Origin: Escallonia rubra
Lineage: Eukaryota > Streptophyta > Magnoliopsida > Escalloniales > Escalloniaceae
Assembly (NCBI GenBank): GCA_033065855.1
Contig: JAVXUO010002817.1
Coordinates: forward strand, 124,001 to 188,000
Length of the DNA stretch: 64,000 nt
Reading direction: 5' to 3'
The position numbers were made by a program, and so were the translations under genes. The notes beneath the pieces are model-generated. The model was not told where the DNA came from. It ran no database searches and saw only the letters and a list, made by a program, of their open reading frames with translations. Shown here piece by piece: positions 49,261-61,025 of this stretch; the first letter of the stretch is position 1, and each line of letters begins with the position of its first letter.

Positions 49261-49741
49261 TGATATGGAAAGAAAATACCGCCAAAGAGATGGTGACACG
49301 TGTCACCATCTGATACTCTCAAAACTGCTCCCTTAATGGAGAAGTGGGTGTCACCATCTGATACTCTCAAAACTGCTCCCTTAATGGAGAAGTTGAGGAT
49401 AATAACCGCCCACTTTCCCACTTCTTATCCATTATGACAATAAACCCTACTTAATAACGGTAACCACCCATTAAGAAGAGTAAACCCTCATTAGTCTGGT
49501 AACTCCCGAATTAAAGGGAGAATAACTAACCACTAAGGAGGAGGGACACTATAAAAGGGAAAAAAGAAAACAATGAGAAGGTAAGTGATTTACCATTACA
49601 GTCAGATTAAATCCATCTTGAGTTTACTCTAACTTAAGCATCGGAGATTTCCCGCCAGAAATCTCTCCGGCGAGTCACCGGTGTTGTCTCTTTGTTGCGC
49701 ATGTCTATTCACGAATCAAGTTCCGGATTTCATCCACAACA
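49261..49741 (+). repeat. 5' LTR of the gypsy element
   Basis: It is 481 bp, 47 longer than the 3' LTR because of a 48-bp internal tandem duplication (units starting at 49301 and 49349). It holds an 18-bp perfect palindrome TGGTGACACGTGTCACCA with a CACGTG core at 49291-49308 and a TATA box TATAAAAGG at 49550-49558. Confidence 0.93.
49550..49558 (+). promoter_or_regulatory. TATA box in 5' LTR
   Basis: TATAAAAGG, conserved as TATAAAAGG at 59024-59032 in the 3' LTR, lies about 190 bases before the LTR end and so fits the element's RNA polymerase II promoter. Confidence 0.65.
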
Positions 49742-49744
49742 TTT

Positions 49745-49761
49745 TGGCGCCATCCGTGGGA
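49745..49761 (+). other. Primer-binding site
   Basis: TGGCGCCATCCGTGGGA starts three bases after the 5' LTR. It resembles the TGGCGCC(C/G)xxCGTGGG sites of Tat-lineage elements. The exact tRNA is not assigned. Confidence 0.75.
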
Positions 49762-49782
49762 CGAGAAATTCGTGAATAGACC

Positions 49783-52700
49783 ATGTCTCAAACTCCCACA
49801 CCACCGGCTCAGCAAGGTGGGGCAACTCCACCAATTTTACCCTTGCCACCAATCTATGATCCACTTCGTGGGGGAGCTGCATCTTCATCCTCTAGTCGCG
49901 GAAAAAAGGTCGCAACAGCTACTACCGTAGCACAAGCCACCACAGTTGCAGCACCTGTAATTCCTGCAGTAGTATCGGATGCCGTCACGACAACGTCAAC
50001 ACCCGTAACGGTAACTCCGCCCGCTGTGACAATCGCTCCTCCCTCCGTAAACATTGTCCTTCCTCCGCTCCAAGCTGTCAACGTATCCGCACCTACCACA
50101 GCGTTACCAGTCATGAGCAGCCAAGCCAACTTGATGGCCATTCTTCGGGCTATGCAACAGTCCATCGAATGGTTACAAGCCGCTGTGCGCAATCCACCTC
50201 CGCAATCAGAACCTCTCCAACCTCCAAACGAGCAACATGTAACTGGTACGCGGAGGCAGTCGGTTAAACACTGATTGAATTTCCATGAAGAACCAGGAAC
50301 CTCAAAAACTCCGGAGCGAATACAAGTAGAAGATGGTCCATCTGACGATGAACGGCGAAACCCGAGATCTAGGAGACAAGAAGAAAGCTCTTATGAAGCT
50401 CATTCTACCAGGAGGGACTCTTATTATAACCCTGGTAAGCATCGTGCCAAACGATACACCATCGCCCCAGTCATCGTTGCACGACCATTCACAGAAGAGG
50501 TTGATCACTTTCCTACGTCGCAGAGCTTCAAGATGCCTCCATGTGAATCATACGATGGCACTGGAGACCCAATGGAGCACTTAGCTCGTTTCACTTCTGG
50601 CATGAACCTGCACTTAGTCCCTGATCAAATTATGTGCCGAGCATTCCCGGTAACCCTGAAAGGAGCTGCGCACGTATGGTTTCAACATCTCGCACCCCGC
50701 TCTATCTCCTGTTGGGCCCAGTTGGCAGAATCCTTCCGCAACAACTTCTTAACAAGTCGGATACAAAGGAAAAAATCTTCGGCCCTTTTCCGTATCGTTC
50801 AAGGACCCAAGGAGTCCTTGAAATCCTACTACGCTCGCTTCAACTCCGAAAAACTCCTCATCGACCACTTAGATCCAGGAGTAACGTTTGCAGCAATGGC
50901 TAGAGGAGTGAGACCAAGCACACCCTTACGTTTCTCGTTAAACAAGCGTTCGCCAGAAAACATGTCGGACCTCCTTAACAGGGTGGAAAAGTATCTTCGG
51001 GCCAAAGAAGATTCAACAACCTCGCAGCACGAAGAAGCGCACACTGGACACAAAAGACAAGATCATCCTGAATGGGGAAATCCAAACGAAGCCAAACGCT
51101 CGAGAGCAACGCTCCCCAAGTCATTTACCCCACTCAATACTTCTCGGGGGCACATCCTAAACCAGATCAGGAGCCAAAGCATCCTCAAATGGCCAAAACC
51201 TATGAGAGGACCGGCCGAAAAGAGAGACTCCCAACTATATTGTCACTTCCATAAAGATCACGGGCATACAACCGATGAATGCAAGGTGCTTCAGCGAGAG
51301 ATTGAAAATCTCATAGCCAAAGGGCATCTCAAACAATTCATCAAAGCCAATGATCGACAACAAAATGGAAGAAGAAATCAGTGGATAACAGAGGAGACGT
51401 TGCCGAAGGATCCCCCAGTGATAAACACCATTTCCGGAGGACCGAGCGCTGGAGGATTGTCTAGCTCTTCCCGAAAGGCCTATGCTCGGCAAGTTAATTT
51501 AACGCAAGGACCAGTCAAGCGGCCGAGAGCATCCACCTCTTTGGAGTTCAACGACGCAGATCTCGACGGAATAAGCCTGCCGCACGATGATGCTCTAGTC
51601 ATCACTCTGCGCATAGATGCTTTCCAAGTTAAGCGCATCTTGGTCGACACAGGAAGTTCAGCCGATATTATATTCGAAGATGCATTCAATCAGATGGGGA
51701 TTTCTGACGATAGGATAAAGCCAATATCTTCTCCTTTATATGGCTTTACAGGTGCCTCTGCTCCAGTGAGAAGAATCGCTTCTCTCACTGTCATCGTTGG
51801 GGAAGCACCTCGACAGGCAGTACATACACTTGATTTCCTCATTGCCAAGGTCAAGTCGTCGTATAATGAGATTTTGGGCCGCACAGGCCTTAACAAGCTA
51901 CAAGCAGTAGCTTCAACCTACCACCTTGTCATGAAATTCCCCACCCCAGTAGGGATTGGCTTCGTAAAAGGCGATCAGACCCTTGCTCGAAGGTGCTACG
52001 TAGCCTCTTGCAGAGCTGAAGAGACCCTGTCGATCGATGATCAGCGCGATGAGAAGGCACTAAGGCGCGCAGAGCCTGTAGAAGCTCTTATCTCTATACC
52101 ACTCATAGAATGAGATAATGAACGACAAGTACGGATTGGCTCTATGCTAGAGCTAACAATTTGAGAACGATTAATCTTCTTCCTTCGATCCAACATGGAC
52201 ATCTTCGCGTGGAGTGCGGCAGACATGCCAGGTATAGACCCATCCGTGATCACACATCGACTTTCAGCCAATCCCGCGTGCAAACCCGTTAAGCAGAAGA
52301 AGCGACCCTTCGCACCGAAGCGGCAAGTGGTAATCAAGAAGGAAGTTGATAAACTCCTAGATGCTGGCTTCATCCACGAAATAGACTACCCCGACTGGGT
52401 AGCCAACGTCGTCATCGTGCCAAAGGGCGGAACGGGCAAGTAGAGGATTTATATCGACTACACCGATCTGAACAGAGCCTGCCCGAAAGATAGTTACCCG
52501 CTGACGCGCATCGACACGCTGATTGATGCCACGTCAGGTCATCAACTACTCAGCTTCATGGATGCATTCTCTGGCTACAACCAGATTCGCATGCACGAAG
52601 ACGACATAGCCAAGACAGCTTTCGTCACAGATCAAGGCATGTTCTGCTATAAGGTCATGCCCTTCGGATTAAAGAATGCGGGCGCTACTTACCAAAGGTT

Positions 52701-55329
52701 GGTCGACAAAATCTTCAAACCCCTCATAGGGAGAAGCATGGAAGTCTATGTAGACGACATGCTCGTCAAAAGCCTTCGAGCTGAAGAGCACATAGTCGAC
52801 CTACAGCAATGCTTTAATCTTCTTCGAGAATTTCGTATGCGCCTTAACCCCACTAAGTGCGCCTTTGGGGTATCATCTGGCAAATTTCTCGAGTTTATGG
52901 TATCAGAAAGGGGAATTGAAGCTAACCCTGAGAAAATTAAAGCCATCCAGGAAATGATCGCACCAAGGCGTGTCAAGGAAATACAGATCCTGACAGGACG
53001 AATTGCTGCCCTTAGCAGGTTTCTCTCTAAATCTGCCGAACGCTGCTTGCCATTCTTCAAGGCATTAAAGAATATAAAAAATTTTGAATGGACGGCTGAG
53101 TGTCAAACCTCCTTTGATGTATTGAAGGAATACCTAGATTGGCCGCCACTTCTCTCCACACCTGTCATGGGAGAAGATCTTGTCCTCTACTTGGCCATTG
53201 CTGAATCTGCGGTCAGCGCGGTCCTAGTCCGAGAACAAGATGGTCAGCAGCTCCCCGTCTACTACTATGTGAGCAAGGTTCTTCAGGGAGCCGAGCAAAG
53301 GTATCATAATGCGGAAAAGTTGGCATTTGCCCTGCTAACCGCCGCAAGAAAGCTTCGGCCGTATTTTCAGTCTCACACAATAACTGTGCTCACCGACAAA
53401 CCGCTTAGACGGATATTACACAGGCCAGACCTTTTCGGTCGTCTCGTTCCCTGGTCGGTCGAGTTAGGCGAGTTCGACATATACTATAGACCTCGACCTT
53501 CAATCAAAGGGCAAGCCTTGGCCGATTTCATAGTCGAGTGTACACTTCCCATTGAAGCCGAAGAGCCTCTCCTTGAGGTCGAAGAGCCTCTCCTCCCCGC
53601 CCAAACTGGGCTGTTTACATGGACGCTCTATGTTGATGGATCGTCAAACGCAAGCGGAAGTGGAGCTGGGTTGATCCTCAATGGGCCGGATGGCCTAACC
53701 ATAGAATATGCTCTTCACTTCGACTTCCAGGCTTCCAACAATGAAGCAGAATATGAAGCCTTGGTAGCAGGCATGCATCTGGCACGTGCAATGCGCGCAG
53801 CGTCTCTCCATGCTTTCAGCGACTCTGCGCTCGTCGTGAAGCAGATGTCAGGCGAATATGAAGCAAAAGACCCAAAGATGGCCGATTACTTGCGTAAAGC
53901 GAAAGAGATTGCGAATACGTTCACCCTATTCAAGATTACGCAAATTCGCAGAGAAGACAATACTTCCGCAGACGCACTCTCAAGGTTGGCCTCTCTTGAC
54001 CCGTCAGGTTTCGGCCGCACAATCCATCTGGAACTCTTGCATGAACCGAGCATCGCTACAAAGGAAGTCATGCAAACCGAGCATGAGCCATCATGGATTG
54101 ATCCCATCAAGGCCTACCTTCAGGACGGCACACTACCTGCCGATCGGAAGCAAGCCAGGAGCATCATCCATCGCTCGGCTCAATACGCCATTGTGGAAGA
54201 TGTGTTATACAAACGATCTTTCACTCTTCCTTACCTTCGTTGTCTCACCCCAACGGAATCTGACTATGCCCTGCTGGAAGTCCACAAAGGCATATGTGGA
54301 CAACACTTAGGAGGACGTGCTCTAGCGCACAAAATTCTCCGCCAAGGATATTACTGGGTGACCATGCACCGTGATGCCTTGGACTATACGAAGAAGTGCG
54401 ATGCTTGCCAACGTTTCTCCTCGATCCCCAGGCAGTCACCAAGTCCCATATCATTGTTAAGCAGCCCCATACCATTCGCAATGTGGGGAATGGACATCAT
54501 GGGCCCTTTCCCTCCAGCTACAGGTCAACGCCGATTTGTAATTGTGGCAGTGGACTACTTTACTAAGTGGGTTGAAGCCGAGGCCCTGGCTACAGTCTCT
54601 GAAAAGAAATGCAAAGATTTCTTTTGGCGCGCCGTGGTTTGTCGCTTTGGAATCTCGCGCGTGCTTGTCATTGACAATGGGAAACAGTTCGACAACCCCA
54701 CCTTTCGGACGTTTTGTGCCAACTTAAGCATTGGGCAACGCTTTACTTCTGTGGCGCACCCACAAACGAATGGGCAGACTGAAGTTACGAATCGTACTCT
54801 TCTCCAAGGGATAAAGAAAAAGCTGGATGGAGCCAAAGGACTATGGGTAGACGAATTACCCAAAATCCTCTGGGCTTACAATACGACGACGAGAACCTCT
54901 ACGGGCGAGACTCCTTTCAGTTTATCATTTGGGACAGACGCCATCATTCCCGTTGAGGTAGGGTTGCCGTCCCTTCGGCTAACAACCCACGACCCTGTCC
55001 AAAATGAGGAAGATCTTCGAGCTAGCCTTGACCTCCTTGACGAGCGTCGTGAACAAGCGGCAGTACGCCTTGCAGCCTACAAACATCGGGTATCCAAATT
55101 TTATGACCAGAGAGTCTGACATCGCGCATTCCGAGTAGGTGACCTCGTCTTGCACCGTATCGAAGCTTCAGTTCCACGTGAGGCGGTTGGCAAGTTAGCA
55201 ACAAACTGGGAAGGTCCTTATAGAGTGGTCAAGCTCGTAGGCCCGGGCGCCTATCACTTAGAGCACATCGATGGAAGACCCATACCGCGAACATGGAATG
55301 CAGCGAACTTAAGGCGCTATTATGCATGA
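49783..55329 (+). pseudogene. gag-pol polyprotein, five in-frame stops
   Basis: A single frame runs from ATG 49783 to TGA 55327-55329, broken only by stops at 50272 (TGA), 52111 (TGA), 52162 (TGA), 52441 (TAG) and 55117 (TGA). Domains in order: gag (about 50550-51030), zinc-knuckle-like [15 protein letters not shown] (about 51240), aspartic protease DTGSS at 51646-51660, reverse transcriptase with YVDD at 52747-52758, RNase H, a second archaeal-type RNase H starting LYVDGSSNASGSGAG (53625-53990), an HHCC zinc finger and integrase with Asp 54493, Asp 54673 and Glu 54781 (35 residues between the last two, DD35E). There is no frameshift, so decay has been by base substitution. It would replicate the element if intact; this copy cannot yield full polyprotein. 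Confidence 0.94.
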
Positions 55330-55797
55330 ACAAGACCGAGGGGGCCCTTACCGCCTCTGATTGCCTCTGATTGCTTTCGCTCTTGTTTATTAGATCTTGC
55401 TCATGCTTTAGATTGCTCCTTTTTATTGTTTGAGACTCTACGGCTTTATACAGCCTAGTAGTCTTTAGTTTGTTCTTTTCTAAGTCGGCTCTACGGCTTT
55501 GTGCAGCCTAGCAGCCCAAAGTTCTTTTCCATTTTCTTGGACTTGGTCAGCCATTAATGTATCTTTCCTCATCATAAATGGAAAAATATTTCACACACTT
55601 TTGCAAGCAAGAATGCCAAAACACAAAAATAGAACCTCGATGTTGGGATAAAAAAAGTTAAGAGTTTACAAATCAAAGCCCGGAGGCAGCAAAATGGATC
55701 TTAAAAGAAACTACAAAGACTAAATCTAATAGACAAAGCAAAGCCTAGTCTAATCATCCTACTCAGTGACATATATGGGTACTTCTACCTCTTGGGA
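55330..55797. other. Spacer between pol and antisense gene
   Basis: The two genes converge here. It holds two copies of a CTACGGCTTTxTxCAGCCTAG motif near 55440 and 55490, each able to fold. No coding sequence is seen. Confidence 0.5.
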
Positions 55798-57828
55798 TCA
55801 ACCTTCAGCCAGAGGCAGTTGCGGCCTTGAAACAACCATAGACGCCGACCCCGAAGCACCTACACTGCGACTCACAGAAGGGCTAGTGAGCGCGCGGGAA
55901 CTGGCAGCTTTCTTGCGTTCAACCTCTTCGGCCCGGCGCTCGGTCTCTGAAGCAACCTCTCGGGCGAACTTGTGCTCATAAATGCTCATGTCAAGGTCAG
56001 GATAATCCTTGGAGACATCATTCTTGCACTCGTTGTAGCCGTGCACAAGCGCCCCTTTGGAGTCGCGGAGACGCTGATCCAGAAAAACCTTGGACCTCTT
56101 GAACAGTTGCACAGCCTGAAATCCCACCGTGGACTTCTCAGCCTCCAAGTCCCCAATCCTAGTAGTAAGCCCGGTGTTGGACAGTTCCAAACGCTCTACC
56201 TTCTTACTCAAGTCTTCAACTTTCTTCTCAGCCTCCCTGCGAAAGTTGTTCTCAATCGTTACTCTCTTCTTCTCCTCGTCCAAAACCTTGTCTGCAGCAA
56301 TTAGCTTCTCGGCGCCGATCTGCACTTGCGCCATAGCCTATACAACAAAGAGTTAGAATGAAAACACAAAACTCTCAAAAAGAAAGAAGAGAGAAGAAGT
56401 AAACCTGTGACATTAACTGGACCATCCCATTAGCCGTCTCCGTGACTCCATAGCCAGACAACGTCTTCCTATCCATGGGAATGATTGCATGGCTAGACCA
56501 ATCCCATGCCGTTCGGGGAGACTTGAACACGGACTCATCAATGGATACTCCCTAGGCAGGACGATGCGGAGTATCAGGACGAACAGAGGATGATGTGGCT
56601 CTACTCCCAGCCTTACTTGAGACTTTTCGCTTCTTGGAAGCCTCCTTAGACTTGTCCACGGAACTCAAACCCAAGACAAAGTTCTCAGTTTGAGTCTCCG
56701 TCACTTTCGGCTGAGATCCAGAAACCAAAGCACGAAAGTCCAGATCATGCATCTCCTCATCCTCGACCCCATGAATCGAAGCTAGCTCGTTAGGGATTAT
56801 GTCCCCCAAAACTCCTTGGGCGTTGAATAGTGGTGGATCTCCTTGCGCTCTTGAAGACATGTTTTCTGTATACAAAACAAAAGTAAGATTACCATTCACG
56901 ATTAGACAAACTCAAGGTTTGGTAAGAGCTTTACCAGGATCATTTTCGCCCTCTTCCTCTTCATCTTCCTCATCAACAAGATCTTGGGGCTCAGGAGAGT
57001 AGATGATACCGCACTCGCGGAGCTGATCATTACTCAAAGGATACCTGGACTCTAAAGGCTCAGCCCCCTTAAGCTTCCCAATGTGTTCAAGGTCAGTCTC
57101 TGTCAAATCCACCTCTTTTAATTTGTTACAGGCTCTAGTCTCGCACTCAGGGAGCCATACATTATTGACTTTACTCCTTTGAGACTTAGACAATCTAACG
57201 AACAAAAATCTTTCCTTCCAATGGTGATTGGATGATGGAGGATGCGGAAATAGGTTGGCTTCCGCCTTTGAGCGCCGACTAAAAAAGTACCAACCTACTT
57301 GCTTAGTTATCGTACAGATAGTAAAAACCATCTGAATACTCTAACCCTAGGGTTTAAACCTAGCTTATGGCACTGATAGATAAAGAAACTCATAAAACGC
57401 CATGCGTGAGGAGAAAATTGGCCGGGCGCAAGGCCGTAGACTTTCAAGACTCTGATAAAGAAAGGGTGAAGGGGAACTCTAAAGCCATTGATAAACATGT
57501 CCCAATAAACACCAATCTCGTCTAGTGTAGTCATGTTGGCTGATTCATTCTCATCGGGGAGCCTAAGTTTTATAGTCGGCGGAATTTCGCAGCGCTCACG
57601 CAGAAGCTTCAAGTCGTAACTACTCAGCTTGCTTCTAAGAGTGTGCGCATCAAAGGGCTTAGGAGACTGAGCACTTTCCCTTAAGACTTCCCTAGCAGGA
57701 ACCCCCCTTGACTCTTGGAAAGGAACCAAGGGAACTCTGGTTTCTAAAAACAAAGGATCAAAGGTAGGCTCTATCCTAACACCTTGTACATTAGGCTCAG
57801 AAACAGTTTCTTCATCCATGTTGGACAT
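55798..57828 (-). pseudogene. Antisense gene of Tat element (PF04195-like)
   Basis: Reading leftwards from ATG 57828, residues around LRERCEIPPTIKLRLPDENE, FINGFRVPLHPFFIRVLKVY, GLAPGQFSPHAWRFMSFF and GWYFFSRRSK match the plant gypsy-associated family PF04195. Exon 1 runs to 56935 with a frame change near 57320. Exon 2 is 56865-56405 with an in-frame TAG at 56554-56552. Exon 3 is 56337-55798, encoding a coiled coil (EKKVEDLSKKVERLELSN) and a Ser-rich tail. Splice borders are GT-AG with matching phase. Function is unknown. Such antisense genes are recurrent in Tat/Retand elements, and this one has its own TATA box upstream. Confidence 0.82.
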
Positions 57829-58012
57829 AATTTTAGATCAAAACAAGATATCTCAAAAGAAAATTTGAAAACAAGTTTGAAGGTTACTTGGAGAAGAAGA
57901 ACCTTCGAACTCTTTGGAAATTCTCCTTTGAACAAAGCCTCCAAGTAACCTCACCCTCTCTCAACAACACTTTGAAGAAATGAGAAGTTGTGAAAAGGTA
58001 AAAGGTTTCCCC

Positions 58013-58021
58013 CTTTATATA
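58013..58021 (-). promoter_or_regulatory. TATA box of the antisense gene
   Basis: TATATAAAG on the minus strand lies about 185 bases upstream of the antisense start codon, between the gene and the tandem array. It is a reasonable core promoter. Confidence 0.5.
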
Positions 58022-58198
58022 GAAACAAGAGTCTCATCCAACGGACGAGATCTCACGACGGTTGATTTACCCTACACACGTGGCAAGATCCAGTAAAATA
58101 ACTGAGGGGCAAAATTACCTGATTACCCCACGATGGTGACTACAACATAGCCGAATGGACGAGCTACTTTGGTCCTGGCCTCTGCCGAGCAGATGAGC

Positions 58199-58690
58199 GC
58201 ATTGGACTGTACGCCTCTACTCGGCCGAGTAGAGGCGTGCTCGGCCACGCCGAGTAGACGAGCACGTTGGCACGCCTCTACTCGGCCAGGCCGAGTAGAC
58301 GAGCACGTTGGCACGCCTCTACTCGGCCAGGCCGAGTAGACGAGCACGTTGCACGCCTCTACTCGGCCAGGCCGAGTAGACGAGCACGTTGGCACGCCTC
58401 TACTCGGCCAGGCCGAGTAGGCGAGCACGTTGGCACGCCTCTACTCAGCCAGGCCGAGTAGACAGCCACGTTGGCACGCCTCGAGTAGACGAATTCCATG
58501 AGGCCTCTACTCAGCTTGGCCGAGTAGAAGAGCCCTTGATGCATCTCTACTCGGACAAGCCGAGTAGACGAACTCTTGATGCGTCTCTACTCTCTACTCA
58601 GCCAAGCCAAGTAGATGAATTCCATGAGGTCTCTACTCAGCCAAGTCGAGTAGATGAACCTGTGATGCACTTCTACTCGGCCAAAACCTA
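58199..58690. repeat. About 41-bp tandem array with palindromic units
   Basis: Each unit contains CTACTCGGCC-A-GGCCGAGTAG, a 10-bp-arm palindrome, followed by ACGAGCACGTTGGCACGCCT. Five or six central units are nearly identical and the outer ones diverge (GATGAATTCCATGAGG variants). It lies between the antisense promoter and the polypurine tract. Open frames here follow the repeat and are not genes. Confidence 0.9.
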
Positions 58691-58767
58691 GTAGAGAAGC
58701 TCCTTAAGGATTACCGAGGGGAGAAACTGTAGTGATGCTATAATTCCATATCCTCCGAAAAGAACAT

Positions 58768-58782
58768 GGAATGGGGGGCAAA
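58768..58782 (+). other. Polypurine tract
   Basis: GGAATGGGGGGCAAA directly precedes the TG of the 3' LTR, the expected place of the plus-strand primer. Confidence 0.8.
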
Positions 58783-59216
58783 TGATATGGAAAGAAAATA
58801 CCGCCTAAGAGATGGTGACACGTGTCACCATCTGATACTCTCAAAACTGCTCCCTTAATGGAGACGTAGAGGATAATAACCACCCACCTTCCCACTTCTT
58901 ATCCATTATGACAATAAACCCTACTTAATAGTGGTAACCACCCATTAAGAAGAGTAAACCCTCATTAGTCTGGTAACTCCCGAATTAAAGGGAGAATAAC
59001 TAACCACTAAGGAGGAGGGACTCTATAAAAGGGAAAGAAGAAGAACAATGGGAAGATAAGTGATTTCCAATTACAGTCAGATTAAATCCATCTTGAGTTT
59101 ACTCTAACTTAAGCATCGGAGATTTCCCGCCAGAAATATCTCCGGCGAGTCACCGGTGTTGTCTCTTTGTTGCGCAGGTCTATTCACGAATCAAGTTCCG
59201 GATTTCATCCACAACA
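58783..59216 (+). repeat. 3' LTR of the gypsy element
   Basis: It is 434 bp and very similar to the 5' LTR, with one copy of the segment that is duplicated there. The CACGTG palindrome is at 58813-58830 and the TATA box at 59024-59032. GAAAC follows. Confidence 0.93.
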
Positions 59217-59242
59217 GAAACCAACCACCATCTTCTGATCTC

Positions 59243-59848
59243 ATGGATGTAGATCAAAATCAGAGACCTTCCTCACCTGAAGAGGAACTAAGAATAAAAA
59301 ACAGCAAGAAACCCAAAAGCAGTCACACAGCTATGCTGGAAAATGCGAGCGCATATCCCTTGGATGCGGGAAATTCACTTAATGAGCTTGTTACAAATGG
59401 TGGAATCCCAAACATTCCCAAATCGTAAAAGGACGCAGTCTCAACCCCAAAAATAAATGCAGTTTATTTCGATAACAACTTCGAGGAAATCACCTCCGAT
59501 GAAGACGAGGAAGAAGATGAAGACCTTGACCCTGGGAAGGAAGATGAAAATATGACAGAAAGAGAAGATGCTGATCCTATGCTCCCAAGAATAAGGCTTT
59601 CCTCGAATCTGATTAAAAAGATCAGGAAGCCCTGAAAATCAAGCCTCATCATCAAATTGCTTGGGAAAACCATAGGTTTCAGAGCATTATCCACAAGACT
59701 CAGGAATCTGTGGAGCTTACAAGGCAATTTTGACCTGGTGGACCTAGATGATGGATTCAACTATATCTTTTCCATCACTCAAATTCACGTAGTTGTCCAC
59801 AACGAACCATTTCCCTCCCGTGAAACTCCACTCGAGTGGGCATCCTGA
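59243..59848 (+). pseudogene. LINE-1-like ORF1 fragment (DUF4283 type)
   Basis: From ATG 59243 one frame continues through TAA 59426 and TGA 59633 to TGA 59846. After an acidic stretch (SDEDEEEDED) it reads LIIKLLGKTIGFRALSTRLRNLW and DLVDLDDGFNYIF, the conserved part of plant L1 ORF1 proteins that bind the LINE RNA. The rest of the domain and ORF2 are absent. The gypsy element sits 26 bases upstream of the ATG, splitting the LINE 5' region. Confidence 0.75.
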
Positions 59849-61010
59849 AAATTCTGAGATCCATATTTTTTTTCTCCCTCCTACCGGGACTGTCATAATA
59901 GCAGCCACCGGTTGTACTATTCTAACTCCCACAATCTTTTTGTAGAAGTCTCGCTAGCTCTTTCTTAAGGTCTTCTTGACCTAATACAACTCTCTGCTTA
60001 TTCCTTCCACCTACATCCTCGACATTCACAATAATTACTACTGTTGAGGGCCCCTCTCGATTGGGAACCCTCTCTCTCTTTTCGAGGAAGGGATATCACG
60101 ATAATTAAAATTGCACACCATAATATTAACCTTCGCAGTCAAACATCTAATGGTTTTCATCACTAAACAACCTCTTTCTACAATAGTATGTAAATAATAC
60201 TAGTTCCCCATCACCCTTCCCATTCTCAATCACAACTTTAGGTCCGATTTTAAAAGCGGACTCCACCCCTATTTGTACACCCTATCAACCTCAGAGAAAC
60301 CATACTCTCCTTGACTCCCTCTTCGAATCAATTGTTGCCTATCTTTAGGTATTGCCCTATTAGAAGGGCAATCACGAACAACCTGTCATATTTGTTTTTT
60401 CCGAGTGACCCGTATACTGACATCCATCGTCTCCCTTAATATCTAATTCGATACTTATTCCTGCCCTCTTACTCAACTTTAGCCTCTCTATCGTTTAGTT
60501 AATACCGCTAGTTTGGGCCTCGAACTGACTTGTCGATTAGTCCATTTTTCCTCATCACTTGGAAGTACTTTTCTTCCAAAATCTCATCAAAATTCTACTC
60601 ATTCTCACCCTCGGCTCCTCATTTCTCCATTCACGGTTTACACACTAGAAGTGTCTAACCTCATCGATTATCCCCATAGGTCCTTCAAATTCACTTCCCA
60701 CTAGACCTTCAACTGGAGCCCTAATTTCATCTCGTCTACATTTTCACCAGGATCTTTTTTTTTTTTTTTTAGATCCGACACCACAACCTTATCATCATCA
60801 AACCATTCTTCTAAAACTAGGTCAACCAACTCTTTCTTCCATTCTCTGCAACAATAGCAGGAATGTCAAGGTCACAATATATATGCCTTAGCCAACCTCA
60901 ACCCGCATATCTTAACCATCCTCCTAGTTCAGCCAAATCATCAAGATTCTTCTTCTACAACTTAGGCCTTCCACCAGACACTTCAAAAGTCTACAGAATC
61001 ATTTACCTAA
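59849..61010. other. Probable decayed internal region, no gene seen
   Basis: It should be the internal start of the minus-strand LTR element on its right, but no gag is recognisable. It has a run of 16 T near 60755 and short open frames only. Confidence 0.35.
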
Positions 61011-61022
61011 GCTCTGATACCA
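61011..61022 (-). other. Primer-binding site, initiator-Met type
   Basis: On the minus strand this reads TGGTATCAGAGC, the classical site complementary to plant initiator methionine tRNA, three bases from an LTR end. It marks a minus-strand LTR retrotransposon. Confidence 0.8.
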
Positions 61023-61025
61023 ACC

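Larger units (their letters stand above)
49261..59216 (+). mobile_element. Full-length Tat-lineage Ty3/gypsy retrotransposon
   Basis: Two LTRs (TGATATGG...CCACAACA), a 5-bp duplication GAAAC at 49256-49260 and 59217-59221, a primer site, a polypurine tract, and gag-pol with a second, archaeal-type RNase H place it in the Tat (Retand-like) lineage without chromodomain. An antisense gene and a tandem array lie between pol and the 3' LTR, as in Tat relatives. Length 9956 bp. Confidence 0.93.

Noticed and set aside
58123-58691. Frames with repeated RPSRRARWHASTRPGRV-like peptides
   Set aside because: They are translations of the 41-bp tandem array on both strands.
49261-59216. Endogenous pararetrovirus
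   Set aside because: LTRs, a target duplication, a DD35E integrase and a polypurine tract show an integrating Ty3/gypsy retrotransposon, not a caulimovirid.
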